This document shows positions 1 through 12,961 of a stretch of 64,000 nt of DNA, in pieces. A model generated the notes under the pieces. That model made no database searches. It saw nothing but the letters and a program-made list of their open reading frames with translations, and was not told the origin of the DNA. Within the stretch, counting starts at the first letter, position 1, and each line of letters starts with the position of its first letter. Location of the stretch: the NCBI GenBank assembly GCA_900312665.1, contig ONZQ02000005.1, positions 480,128-544,127 of the forward strand, written 5' to 3'. The position numbers and the translations under genes were made by a program. Origin of the DNA: Cephalotrichum gorgonifer. Its lineage: Eukaryota; Ascomycota; Sordariomycetes; Microascales; Microascaceae.

Positions 1-988
1 CAAATATTCGGTAGTCTAGTCCGTGGCAGGCTCCTTGTTTGAACATGCGCACTAACACCATCTCTAAAACCCTGTTCACATAAACAAAGACGGACCTGTC
101 AATTCCTCATAGAAATAGGGCGAAGGGATCGGATAGAATACCAGCTACTAAAAAAGGTACAACTGATATTGATACCCTTACCGAAGGATAGCTTTCAAGA
201 AACAACATTCCCCTTGGTGGGCGTGGACGGTTGAGTCTATGTGACCCCCACAGTGACCCCATTCATGACCCCCACTCGTTACCTGGTCCAGTTCCCGAGT
301 TGGATGAGTTGGATGAGTTGGATGGCGAGAGTTGGCTCTCAGTACGACAGCAAACACATATTCAAACTTCCCTCGGTGATCGAATAAAATAATATAGATA
401 AAGTTGGTGCCGTATTATCCTCACGGTAGGCCCTGTCTGTTGGCTGCCAAAGAATGACAATAGGCCAGGAGCCCGAGAACTGAGTTGGCCAGGAGCTTTA
501 TCCATTTGGGCATCGCCACAATCACCTTCATGTGGGTAGAATGGGCCGGCCTTCAGGCCAACAAACACCCACTGCCGAGATAAGACTCCTTCTTTTCTCA
601 GATACAAGGAATTAAGTGCTATGGGATACCTATTTCCCTCCCGCAGAGAGTAGAATGGACAACGGGCCTCTTTTTCCATTTTCACTTCCAACATTCATAC
701 TAGGAAGGAGCTACAAATCTAGTCCGGCTGATGCAGCCTACGGTGCCTTCCCTTTTGACCTAGATTCCTTTTTAAAAGCTCCATAACTTCCTACCGCAAT
801 GAATGTCTTAGGTTCCTGTTCCATGCCTTCTTTTAGTAGTCTTGGGAATATATGGATAAGACCTTCTCTCGCATTCTGACAACTTTGCATATTACCCTTC
901 CCTTTCCACCCACCACTGCTATCCTCTCTGGACCTCTACACCACCCTAAATCGTATCTCACCTCCACAGCATCCGGGATTCATTCGAC
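1..988. other. Upstream region of the giant P-loop gene
   Basis: No convincing gene is visible; the open frame at 362-694 (-) has no family features. A 9-bp unit (GAGTTGGAT) is repeated three times at 297-323, just after a stretch with three TGACCCC-like repeats at 240-275. The last 100 bases before the start codon at 989 are pyrimidine-rich, as is common in leaders of filamentous fungi. Confidence 0.6.
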
Positions 989-3900
989 ATGGCGTCCTGC
1001 TCCGACGAATCCCTAAAGTGGATGTACCTCGTCAACCATGTCTTCCTGCCTCCCAAGTTACCCCAGGAAGCCGACAACAACGCACAATTCGAACACCACC
1101 TCGCCACTTGTGTCTTGGAAGCGTTGAATACATTCAAAGCTTGCCTGGAAAGCCCTTCAGCTACACAGCGTTCCGCCATCGACGCAGCTATCAACGCCAC
1201 GTCGAATCTTATACGCGTCCATCATTTTGCTGCCGCAAGTAGGGATGCTACCATCAGCACGGTGGAGCTTCAAGAAGCCTTAACCAAACTTTGTCAGACC
1301 GGTAGGCCAGCAGATAATGAACGAGACCCTGTGAACTACACGAGATTGACTGACGCGTATAGGCCCTCCTGTCCGCGCTATCCCCATCAAGGTTGCCGAT
1401 CAGAATGCCGGGATACTCGCCTACCGCCTCCATGACTCCCTCTACTTCGAGATGTTTGAGCTCTCTGCACAAAACAATACTGTCACAGGTACCAGTGGTC
1501 GCCTACGACGAAAGTTTCCTGGAGTTGCCCTTAGCATTCCGATCGAGAAGGTCGACTCAGGGTTCATCGAGACCTTATCACGAACCCTTGAGAGGATGAG
1601 TGGACAGGTCGTTCCATCGACCATCCCGACGACGAAGAAAGATGGCCGGTTTCACGAAGAGATCCGAGACACCGCCCACCCAATGATGGTGACGGAACTC
1701 TTAGTCGCATTTATGCTACCTCACGGCCAGGCGGCTGACGTTACTAGCATATGCAAACATACTCGAGATGAGGTGTTGTGGAAGAACTGCAAGATTCCCT
1801 GGCGTCGATCCTCCATGTGGCTCCTAATCCGAGTATCCATCCATTTGATATTTCTGCGATCAGGCTTAGAAGCGCAAGATGCCTGGAACCTCTACAAACA
1901 ATTCACGATCTTTCTCGCTGCCCGCATCATTATTGAAGCAGGCCCTGTTCTGATGAAAGATCCAACATGCACAGAGTGGTGCGATCTTGTCTATGTCATG
2001 AAGGCCAAGGTTTCTCGTCGTCTCTTGAAGCTCGAGAAGCCACTCCCGAAGCAGGTCCAGCACTCAGTACATCACATCATGACTCATGGAGCTCTGAAGG
2101 AAATCTGGGATTCCATTAAACGCGAGGCCGAAAGGTCCCAGGTCAGCGTCGAGCCTCTTCGTTCCCTCGATTTCGAAGCAGACACTATCGCCAACCTCCC
2201 TCGACTCAACGACTTCATCGAAGGCATCTCCAAGCGACATAGAAACACGATGCGAGGGGAGTTTGTGCCTCACTGCCCTCTAGCAGAAATCAGATTTTCG
2301 AATTGGAGTGGTTTGGGGACACCTACTTTCCTAGCCGCCTGCATGGACAACGCACTTTCCGACCTCCAAGAATGGACAGATGAAAAGTCTCAAGTTGCAC
2401 TATCCGAGGATCCTGAAATCCCATGCGCGGATCTATGGCGTGCCATGCAGTCTTACCGAAGTACTGTTCAGTCAACCGGTGGTCGCAACCCAGAGGCGTG
2501 GTCGCTGATGGTCCTTGGCGTCCTCGAACTGTGGGTTGCCTGCGACCAACTGGCCTGCCGAGCCTTCCCTATCTTGCGCGACTACGATCCCGACATCGAT
2601 AGCGTCCGCCTCCGATCACTGATACTCCCATTCCGATCGCAGATGGAAAAACTCCGTGTTATCGAAGAATACATCTCCAAGCGCAAAACCCGCGGCGTGA
2701 ATAAGGACTTCTGGACATCCTATGGAATGTCGACTACCTTTGCAGTGAGGTATTTTGACCAATCACCCAATCTCCAGTCGTTGCGCCAACGTATCGAGGA
2801 GTGCGCTAGGCAAGAGAGGAACACCAAGGTTGCGGAGTTCAAGAGTAAGAAGGCACAGTATTCGCAGCTTATGCACGAGGTTAGCATCACCAAATGTGAC
2901 GAGATGACCCAGGTACGAGACGGCTTTGAGGTTCTCGAACATGCACCTTGGTGCACCAGATGCGCTCGACGGGTTACCGCTGAAGGGATATCAATCTCTA
3001 TCCACGAGTGGCCATTGCCCTTAGAACCATTGGAGCTCAAAACGGTCCTATTCGAGCTCCAAACTCCGAAGTGGTTCAGTGTATGGCGTCAAGCAACGTG
3101 TTTCATCCGCTTTGACATACTCAAGTGCTCGTACCTCGAAGAGATTTCCCCTGGCATCAATTCGAACTTCCCTCTCATGACCAACGTCCACCTCTCGCGC
3201 CATTTCACTTCCTACCTACCTTGCAGAAGCGTGGCCCGGATCGGATTACTATCCAAAGTCAAGCCGAATTCGGTAACACATTACAGGTCAAAGGAGATCA
3301 GCTCTGTATCCCAGGTTGAGAATCTCTTTTACAAAAATGCCTCGCGTTATCACTACTACGACTCCAGTGCGAGTTGTTTCACGGGAAGATTATCGCCTAC
3401 CGAGGGGATGGAGGACTTAGCCCGGTCCATGACGTACAGTTTGCCGTCCAAGTCGAGCTCGATACAGAAGTTCATCCACCGACCTCCGATCTCGTGTGAT
3501 GGTCCGTCGCCGAATACCGTGGTGGCGTCTCAATCCGAATGTCCTTCCCACCTGTCCCTTACCGAGTACAAGGCTCTCTGTACTATTCCTCTCGGTCACA
3601 GGATCCAGTGGCAGAATATACTTCTACAGGTCACATCCCCAAGCGTCGACTTCAAGAAGCCCGAGACTTCGATGGTCATACTCCAGTCAATGCATCAGGC
3701 TGGCCTTCGTGGGGTTGACGTCCCATGGCATCGCGATAGCCATGAAATACCCTTTTCCGTTGGGTTATTTGGCGAACAGATTCTCAAGGGGCTGCGTGAA
3801 GCAACGGAAAGGATTGAAGATAACTGGCGGTGTGTCAACGAACTGGGTTCTTACATCGCTATCGCGCGCCGCATCCTGTCACTAGCCGCCTCCGACGACC

Positions 3901-6900
3901 TGAGGCGGGAAGCCATGGCCTATCTGTCGAAGGCACGAGAGATCGGTCTACACTGGGTTGAAGTTCTCAAATGTCGGGTCGACAGCGTGAACGACGGTGA
4001 AAAGTGCAAGCTCCGATCCAGAGTTGCACACGCCGCGCTTGTATGTGCGGACTCGCTCAACCTCCATGGCACCCTCGACACAAACGAGGACGTGCTTGAT
4101 CTCGTACTGCAATCTGGAGCTGGCGCTACCCATTTCATACAATGCTGCATCACTATCCAGGAGTGTTACCCCCCCAACTCCTCTACTGACGATCTTGAGT
4201 CAATCCTGTATTGGAGATGGCAGCAGCTCTGCGTGCGCGCGTACCCCATCCTCTACAGGCTCATTGTGGATCAGTCTAATGATGCCCTTGACATCGCAAT
4301 CAAACACTCTTGGGTATCCTACAACCGCACCGATTCTGACTGGGCCGCAGCTACCTCAATAAAACCCCAATATGGCGGCGCGACATGGCTCACCGCAGAG
4401 AGCGTGTCCCGGAACGGCGGCCAGAACCTTGTCGTGCACTACTGCCTTGTCACGGGCGAACTTCGCGTGAACGGTCTTCCTCTGAACCGTCTTCCCGCCC
4501 AGTACGAAGCTCATCCACAGTACACAAGGTTATTCGGAAGCTCTGCCCTTGAGGTGATGCCCGGTGACGTCCCCGGGATGGTCTTCTCGAGCAAGAAGCT
4601 TTATGCGGGCCATGAGGTACACTTCGGTCTCTCCAAAGACCCTGGAACTACCGGTGACCTACTCGTCAGGGCTGTCAAGGATGGCCGAGCTTGGGAGTTC
4701 GTCGACCCCAAACGACTTTACGGCTTCCCCGTGGATTTCACTTCCGGCTATGTCCACTGGTACGACCTCGCCTCCAATACTATCGAGTTCCGACCCCTGG
4801 GAGATCCCTGGACGGCATCCGATGGTACCTGGAAGTTGGTAGCCAAAAGCCATGGCGAGTGGCAATTGAGGAAAGGACAGGATCGAATCCTTGTCGCCCC
4901 AAGAATTCTCAACCAGTCGAGCCAGACTTCAACGCACATGGATGCGATCTTCTCCCCCCTCGTCAACCCGAAAAATCTTCACCTAGTCTACCGCCCCTCC
5001 CGATCATTGTTGGATATTGAGCTGCCCAAGCTTAAACTCACCTTCCATCTCGAAAAGGGTAGTGATTCTATCCAATCTCGGCAGTTCCGCGGGATGAGCA
5101 TCGACACGAAGCAGGAAATTGGAACCCTGGTCGGGTTCGAAAATAAGCTGATTCTGAAGGGCGCCTCGGACGACACTAATCGAAAGGCGATTTTAGTCGA
5201 GGGTCCCATTACCTTTACCTCCACGAAGTCTCACATGAAAGTGTCCATTTCCAAGGATGCTGCCACCCGCGCACACGCGTGCGACGTGGACACTCGCCTA
5301 GGAAGACTTGTGGATAATGGAAGTCTTGAGAGTAAACTTCTCATCTGCTACCTTCACGCCCTGACGTCCTTCTGTCTACCGGACCCTCTGACGGGGCGAA
5401 CAGGCACTGAACAGGCCCTGGACATCCTCGACTCGGCGGCGATCAAGTCATTTCCCGTGCTCAGCAAAGACAATGTCGGCATGCTAAAAAGGATAGCTGA
5501 CCTCACACCATTGAGGGATTTCTACCCCGAGCACCTCCAGGTTATGCAGTCCATCTCATGGTCTTCTAATCTCGGATTCCTCGCGCAACATAACCGATTC
5601 TTCCGAGCTGTGACGTCTTTGTTCGAGTCTGTTACAGGGCGAGCATTCTTTTATCCAGACCAATACGTCAAGGCACCAAAGTTTGGGAGAATGCAGACTT
5701 GTCTCGTCAGGAGGGATGAGATTCGGTCTTCGGGCTTTAGGGTCTCCCAGTATGGCGCCGAGGAGCACACTACTGAGCTGGATCGCGAGTACCCGTCTCG
5801 TGATATGGGCCAGGACTCAACAGCAGCGAGGAACGCCTTCTTAATTGCAGATTACATTATCCATGGCCGAGACCACCTGGCCCACAAGATGACAGGAGGT
5901 AGCAGGCAGATTTGGAAGTATTTGCAGGACGCGGCGGGAGACCCAGTCCTTGGCTCACAATACACAACAGGCCGTCTCCAGGGACACGAGAATAAGCCCG
6001 AGTATGACGCCCTTTGGCTGCTCGATTCTCACCACAAAGTCCTGAGACAAAACCTGGTGCTTTACCATGACGCCCTCAGCCGGGGTAGACTGGCCATTGA
6101 CAAGTTCGACGCCGTGATCTGGCTGTCGACCCTTGCTTTCTCCAAGAGCGCCAATCTTCCCGTTGTCCAGTTTGTTGCATCATTTTTGAACGTGCATGCG
6201 ATATCCTTGGTCGACCCTCCGAAAGCTTCCCAGTTTGTCCCTGCCCACGGCCACACCTTTGATAAAGATGCCCTCTTCAGGAAGCTCAACACCAACAGCA
6301 TGTACTGCCAGTTCCAGGAAAGTCCCGAATACCAGGCCTCCAAGAACCAGAACCAAGGGAACATAGAAAGGAAGCGCACCCACGACCAATACCTAAATCG
6401 ACGCCGCGAGAAGCTCGATACCTTCATCAATTGCGCTTGGGACCAGTGGCCATGTAGCAAGCCGGATCTCGACAGCCATGAGAAGAGGGCAGAGTGGATG
6501 CCGTACATCAAAATCAAATCTGCCACCGCCATTGTCAACAACGATGTCAAGATTTGGTTCAATAACTACCAGCTAGAACAATATCTCGCTCAAATATTCA
6601 ATCACTTACCCCCATCAGGCCATCTACACTCTACTCCGCTTCCGGAGGTCAAGCGCTCAGCCTCTAAGACAAGGCAGGCTGTTAACCATCGGCCAGGCTT
6701 CATCAGCAAGGCTCAATTGTTCTGCTGCCCGCCACCTGAGCTCGGCTTGTTCGTGATTTCACATGTGGATCACGCTTGCACACAGCACCTGGAAGTTTCA
6801 ACGCTCACTGAGCCTAACTCCTCATCCGGTCCTCTCAACGCCCTTATCCAACAGCTTATTTCCATGGCCGATGCTGCCTTCAAGAAGAACTACGTTGAAA

Positions 6901-9900
6901 GTTTGCGGCAGAGCGCCAACTCCCTAGCGTCGAGGAACTTCAAAAGCTCAGCTCTGAAAATTGGTAGCCGTAGCATGTTTGATGTCTACCTTGCCGATCA
7001 GAAGCGTCACTCTGAAGGGCTTTACTCGATCATATGCGACGCGCTCTACACCCACATGTTTTCCTCGTTGAACCTAGCGCGCCATGGACCTAATAGGGAT
7101 ACCATAGACGGATTTTCGACTTACTGGCCAAGGTTTTCTCCCTCGTTTCTACTTCGATGTATCGCAAGGGGAAAATGGAAGGATCTCCCCCCTGGATGGA
7201 AGGACCGCATCGTCAGGTACGCCGTTTCTCTGGCAGCCGTACAACGCGCCGAGAGAATGGTCTCGGCAGTGCGCCGAAACGACCTCGCCGCCCTATCTAG
7301 CGAGCTCCAGAACGTCGGCCATAAGAACTGGGACCCCCTCGAATACCCAGACTCGTTGCTGTTGGAGGTCGAAAGCCGCATCACTATCCGAGATGTCCAG
7401 GAAGAGATTGCCTCCCACATGAGGTCTCCTCCGGACTCTAAGAATGCAGTAATGCAGCTGAATATGGGAGAAGGGAAATCATCCGTCATCGTGCCAATAG
7501 TGGCCTCAGCCATGGCAGACGGTACCAGGCTCGTGAGGGTCCTTGTGGCGAAGCCCCAATCAAAGCAGATGCTCCAGATGTTGACATCGAAGCTTGGTGG
7601 ACTCCTCGATCGCGTCGTGTTCCAGATGCCGTTCTCCCGCAGCCTTCAGGTTACTCTCGCGCAAGCCACATCCATCCGTCGCATGCTAGAGATGTGCCGA
7701 GATGTTGGCGGTGTTTTGCTCGTCCAGCCGGAGCACATCCTCTCGTTCCAGCAAATGGGGACAGAGTATGCTATGTCAGAAGACAGGTCTACCACCAGCC
7801 ACGTGTTGAATTTGACCAGACACTTCCTATTCGACAATGCCCGGGATATTGTCGATGAGAGCGACGAGAACTTCAGCGTCAAGTTCGAGCTGGTGTATAC
7901 CATGGGTCCTCAGCAATCCGTCGATCACAGTCCCCAGCGATGGCGGATTATTCAGGAGATCTTGGGAATAATCCGCACTGCTTCTTCCCAGGTGAAGCGG
8001 GAACTCCCTAACGCCATTGAGATTCATGATTCTCCTGCGTATCCGGGAAGCTTCCCGAGAACCAGGGTGTTGAATTCTGAGGCCATGCAGAGCATGCTTG
8101 AGAAGCTCGTCACGCAGATTTGCGAGAATGGGATATCGGGATTCCCTATCTCTAGACAGACCCCTGCTGTCCGTGAAGCAGTACGCGTCTACATCACCAA
8201 GAACGAGCTAACCGAGGGGGAAATTAGACCCGTGGAGCGAGAAGGGCCAACAGGGTTCTGGTCTGACACTGTACGGCCAACGCTAGTTCTTATTCGCGGT
8301 CTGGTTGCTCATGATGTACTCGGCTTCGCGCTCATGCAAAAGAGGTGGAGAGTCAACTACGGCCTTGCCCCCAACAGAAGCCCCGTGACAAGGCTTGCGG
8401 TGCCATACCAGGCTAAGGACCAGCCGAGTGCGAGATCAGAGTTCAGTCACCCTGACGTTGTCATCATCCTCACCTACCTAACGTACTATTATTCCGGGCT
8501 TACCGATAGCGACTTGTTCCTCACATTTGACCATCTTCTCAAGTCCGATCAGGCCGAGGTGGAGTACGGACTTTGGGTTCGGGAAATCCTGGGCATGCCC
8601 GAGAAGTTTAAGACCCTAGCCGGCGTCAACATCGAGGACAAAGACCAGTGCATTAAGGATGTGTTCCCACATATCAGGTACTCTAAGAGCACTGTCGACT
8701 ATTTCCTGGACCACGTTGTGTTCCCTAAGGAAATGAAGGAGTTTCCATCCAAGCTGTCGGCATCCGGCTGGGACCTTGGCGAGAAGAAGGTCCATCCCAC
8801 GACGGGGTTCAGCGGTACAAACGACTCGCGCAGGCTCCTACCTCTCGGGATGGAACAGCTAGATCTCGAGGAGCAGAGTCACACCAACGCCCTCGTTATG
8901 GGTTACCTACTCCAGCCAGAGACCTCTGTCACCGATATCCCGCCAAGGTCTACAGAGCAGGAGAGCGACGCAGATGCCCTCCTGGATCTTGTTATCGGGC
9001 TTGATCCTCCTGTCAGGGTCATACTGGACGTCGGGGCTCAAGTACTTGAGCTGGGTAACCTCGACGTCGCTCGTCAATGGCTCCAGAAGACCACCGACGG
9101 TCAAACTCAGGCGGTTGTCTTCTTCGATGAGAATGACGAACTAAGCGTCGTCGACCGCAGCGGATACATAGAGCGCCTGCAGACTTCGCCATTCGCCTCG
9201 CAGTTGGACGCCTGCCTCGTTTTTCTCGATGAAGCTCATACACGTGGGACAGACTTGAGGCTACCCAGTGATTACCGGGCTGCAGTCACTCTCGGTGCTA
9301 ACCAGACAAAGGACGGCTTGATGCAGGGTATGATCACCGTCTCGGCATACATACCCGTTTTGTGCAATCGTAGTAAGCTAACTTTGATCTTCCTAGGATG
9401 CATGAGAATGAGAAAGCTCGGCCACGGCCAATCGGTTGTGTTCTGCGTCCCGCGAGAGATCAGGACAAAGATCAAGGAGCTACTACCCTGCGGCGGGTAC
9501 GACGACGAGATCACGGTCTCGGACATTCTGATTTGGTCCATCCGAGAAACCTGGACGACTCTCCAACGAGGTGTCCAACTTTGGGCTGCCCAAGGCTGGC
9601 GCCACCAAAAGCACCAGCGCCTCTGGAACAAGTTCACTGACGGCAAAGGACCCTTGACCGCATCTCAGGCGGAAGAATTTCTCGAAGACGAAGCTCAGAC
9701 GATTCTTCAGCGATACCGTCCGGGAGGCCAGGCCACAGCTCCCACGCAAAGTTCAGAGGATACTAAGATTTCTGATCCAATCTGGGAAAGACTGGGGGAT
9801 TTCGGTGCGCGCGGGTGCGACGTGGCAGCGCTCTACGAGGAACAGGAGAGAGAACTCGCCACCGAGATCGAGACAGAGCGTGACGTGGAGCGTCCGCCTC

Positions 9901-10682
9901 CGACGTTGCCCGCTGAACATAGGGTCCACGAGGACATCGAACATTTCGTGCGGACGGGGGAATTTGTCCCGGCGTCGAAGGGATACGAGCAAGCCTTCAC
10001 GTCGCTGCGTCGAACCCGCGCGGGGCGCGAATTCGGCACCACGAACATCCCCTCGAAATGCGCGGCCAACCTTCGCGTATCGACTGATTTTGCCCAGACG
10101 GTCAAGTTCCACAAGACGGGGAAGGCGGTTCAGGACCTGTATCTGAGGTCGGTGCAGTGGCTTCTCGTTAACCAAAAGGACGACGTGGATACAAGGATGC
10201 TCATCATCAGCCCCTACGAAGCAAACGCCCTACTTCCCGTCATTTCAGAGGCGCGGAATACGACTCTTCACATTTACTGTCCCCGCGTCAACCTCGCGTT
10301 CCCCTCCCTCGACGATCTGGGGCTGTTCGCCTACCCGCGACAGGGTCGTGAGGTAGTAATTCCTCAGCCACTCAGGGTCGGGCTGGACCTATTCGCGGGG
10401 CAGCTCTACTTTAACGACTACGCCATGTACATCGCCGTCTGCAGGTTCCTCGGGATTTCCTGGGAGAAGGCCAAGGATGACGAGGTTCTCGATTCCGACG
10501 GCTTCATTTTGCGGGATGTTCAGGGCAGGACGGGAGGCGAGTCTGGATTTAAAAAGAGTCCCGTCAAGTTCATCAAGGACCTGATGCTCCTCCGCCGCGA
10601 TTCGCAGGGGATCAGCAGGACTCATGTTGGGGATATGCTGGACAACCGTCCGTTGTCTGAGGAGAGTTTCGACGAATCCTAA
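989..10682 (+). CDS. Giant DUF6606/DUF3638/DUF3645 P-loop protein
   Basis: Three exons encode about 3187 residues: 989-1301, 1363-9327 and 9397-10682. The first intron (1302-1362) joins the start MASCSDESLKWMYLVNHVFLP, typical of the DUF6606 N-terminus, to a segment reading QNAGILAYR. The second intron (9328-9396, 69 bp) has no stop and keeps frame; removing it restores the conserved string CMRMRKLGHGQSVVF. A Walker A-like GEGKSS lies at about residues 2140-2145 (DUF3638) and a DEAH box, in FLDEAHTRGTDLRLP, at about 2727 (DUF3645). The pair looks like a superfamily-2-type ATPase core, but no helicase or other activity is established for the family as far as I know. Automatic annotations sometimes call such proteins ubiquitin hydrolases; I see nothing that proves this. 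It is probably a soluble intracellular protein. The family is confident; the function is unknown. Confidence 0.9.
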
Positions 10683-11246
10683 GGTATGGTTTAATGGTGG
10701 GGGATTGATTCCGGGTAGGGTGTTGTTTTCCCAGTCATCGGGGTAGTGAAGGTGCTAGTTATCAAGCAAGTAGCAACGTCGTTAGTGTTCGATAAATTGT
10801 GTTTATCCATAATAGGCTACTTCGTACAATCAATGTCAGAGCTGAATTTGAAATTTCGAAATTTGTTGATTGTAAGAAGCTTGGCCTTAACCGAGACTGG
10901 GCCTTGAGTTGGATATACAATTATTGCAGCCTTAAGAAGTTAGTTGAGATTAAGAGGTTTTAAGTGGGTTGGTTGGTAAACATGGGACGTAGCTACTTGA
11001 TGCGTGCCTAATTTTCATGAGAACAAGGCACAAGCCGACTCATTTATTCCAGATTCGTATGGTGGATATTATCTATGTTCTCTATGTACTCTATGCCCAA
11101 TATTGTTGCTCTAACACTACCTTTACACTTGCATCAACAAAATCAAACTCCCCGGCAACTTGGAGAAGATGCAGTGGGGACGTGGTAAAATACCTTTCAA
11201 GTTCTCTACGAAAAAAAAAAAAAAAGTCTTTGAAAGCCAAAAAGAT
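10683..11246. other. Convergent 3' region with poly-A tract
   Basis: The two flanking genes end toward each other here, so the stretch holds 3' untranslated regions. It is AT-rich and contains a run of 15 A at 11211-11225, just outside the stop of the DUF1275 gene. No gene is visible. Confidence 0.6.
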
Positions 11247-12161
11247 CTATTCCTCAACTCGCTCCTCGGGCCACAGAAGCCACGCAACCACAGCGAAGAA
11301 CTTGAGTATCGCGGCTGCCCATAACGCCCCGGCGATACCCATGAAGCTATGTGAGAAGAGCCCACCGGCGATGGCGCCAACCAGTAGCATGATTGGAGCT
11401 GCAAGCCTACGGTTCCGCTCCGGGTTATCCAACTTGAGGAGGAATGGGTCCGAAAAGAGATCGCAGTAGATGCTAGTCAGGACGACGCTAGTGAGGGCAT
11501 TGAACTTGAGCGCTCTGCTCGCGACGGCCTGGCCGGCGCTCTGGAAGGCGATCAAGGCGATGGGAGCCAGGACGTTCCAGCCGAGCTCATCGCTCTCGTG
11601 CTCGTCCGGGCCCCACGTCACCATGGAGGCGGCCGCGGCGATAAGGAAGAACTGGACGATGAAGGAGAGAGTAAGGACCCATCGGCGCTTGGGCGAGAAA
11701 AATCTGTGGAAGCGGCTGAAGACGATAGAGCCGACGCAGAAGCAAGCGAGCGAGGTCAGGGATTTGACCCACGTCTTCGACTCGGCTGGCCGCGCGAGCC
11801 CCAGTCCGATGTAGACCGTATTTCCTATTTTATGCATATTAGTTGGGTGTTCTGTAACAAGGGCCTGGCGTAAGAGCTGTGGGCAATACATACCCGTCTG
11901 CATAGACACAAAGGACCGCCAGATAGATATAGAGGCGCTGTCGAGGAGGCCGGTGATGAGATAACATAGGATGAGGACGATATCGGCCCACTCGCGGTTG
12001 AGATCAACTGTTAGCCTCCTGCGGATGCCACCCCGGCGCGACTTCACAGTCTTCCCAGCCTGGACGGACTGCTCCTCATCGACGACCGGGCCGTTAGCCG
12101 GCGCCGGCGCCGGCGCTGCTGCCGCGTCCCCGACAGTGCCGTATTTTGTTGGCTGGCTCAT
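11247..12161 (-). CDS. DUF1275 (YoaK-like) integral membrane protein
   Basis: Two exons (12161-11894 and 11824-11247) encode 281 residues. The intron (11825-11893) is 69 bp and free of stops, so the frame reads through it. Splicing rejoins the family motif FVSMQTG to NTVYIGLG, which supports the junction. An N-terminal cytosolic tail of about 55 residues is rich in Ala, Pro and Arg. About six hydrophobic segments follow, the first around WADIVLILCYLITGLLDSAS, and a charged end EERVEE. DUF1275 proteins are widespread in bacteria and fungi, are predicted transporters of the plasma or internal membranes, and have no settled substrate. The gene converges with the giant P-loop gene and diverges from the HRI1 homologue. 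Confidence 0.88.
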   Translation of the reverse strand: MSQPTKYGTVGDAAAAPAPAPANGPVVDEEQSVQAGKTVKSRRGGIRRRLTVDLNREWADIVLILCYLITGLLDSASISIWRSFVSMQTGMYCPQLLRQALVTEHPTNMHKIGNTVYIGLGLARPAESKTWVKSLTSLACFCVGSIVFSRFHRFFSPKRRWVLTLSFIVQFFLIAAAASMVTWGPDEHESDELGWNVLAPIALIAFQSAGQAVASRALKFNALTSVVLTSIYCDLFSDPFLLKLDNPERNRRLAAPIMLLVGAIAGGLFSHSFMGIAGALWAAAILKFFAVVAWLLWPEERVEE

Positions 12162-12931
12162 AGTGAGCTAATTAAGGACTAGAAATATATGGAGAGAGGC
12201 GGTTGGCCCCAATTTTGACATAGATGTCGACAAGGCGTTGGATATATGAAGGGGAAAAAAATATGCAGTGCCGATTTCGGGATGGCGAATGCCGTTCGGG
12301 GAAGTCCGAAGGGAGCTGTCCTCCACGTGAGTTTCCTTGCTTTCGGAAAATATTTTTTTTACGGGACGTGATGGTTCAAAATATTCTTTAAGCCTTGGCT
12401 GATAACGGTTGAGTCACGTCCGTGCAGGGTATACACCTCTCCGGTGCCGAGATTCCGACTTAGCAGACTGAGAGAAATGAGTAACTATTACTCCTTCCTC
12501 CTCCTCCTGAGACACCCTTGAACGAAGTGTCATTTTTGAGTTATATTCTACTAGCGATTGCGTAATTCGCGGCGGGTGATGCTCGTGTAAACTCCGAAGT
12601 TGGACGCTAAACCTTCTTTCGTCCAATCTAGCGTCTTGGCGACGAGCTATCTCTGTCAGCGATCCAATCAGGGTTTTATAATTATAATTGCACGACGGAA
12701 CACTCCCCATGGGCAGGTGACGCCACAGACTCCTGGTATCTCAACATCGCATAATATTAGGGACTATCTGAGAACGCGCGTCAGGGCAAGTAAAATCCGA
12801 GAAGCTGCAACAAGTTCCAGCCACACTGTAGCATACCCAGCCTCTGAAAGCCACAATCCCCCGGAGCTACTTCCCACAGCGGCCCACACACGGCTCTATC
12901 CTGAAGCACATCCGCGGAGCTACTTCCCGAA
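12162..12931. promoter_or_regulatory. Divergent promoter region, DUF1275 / HRI1
   Basis: The region lies between two divergently transcribed genes and must carry both promoters. A CACGTG site is at about 12324. The 3' end holds an imperfect tandem duplication (12862-12961) that includes the HRI1 start codon. The open frame at 12414-12710 (-) has no recognisable features. Confidence 0.5.
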
Positions 12932-12961
12932 ATGGCCCACATCTCTATCCGGAAGCACATC
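12862..12961 (+). repeat. Imperfect tandem duplication over the HRI1 start
   Basis: Unit 1 (12862-12912) and unit 2 (12915-12961) both begin CGGAGCTACTTCCC and both end GAAGCACATC, with a period of 53 bp. Unit 2 contains the HRI1 start codon at 12932. In unit 1 the matching position reads GCG in place of ATG, so the extra copy cannot start translation there. Confidence 0.8.

Noticed and set aside
362..694. Minus-strand frame of 110 codons
   Set aside because: No features, and it lies in the likely promoter of the giant gene.
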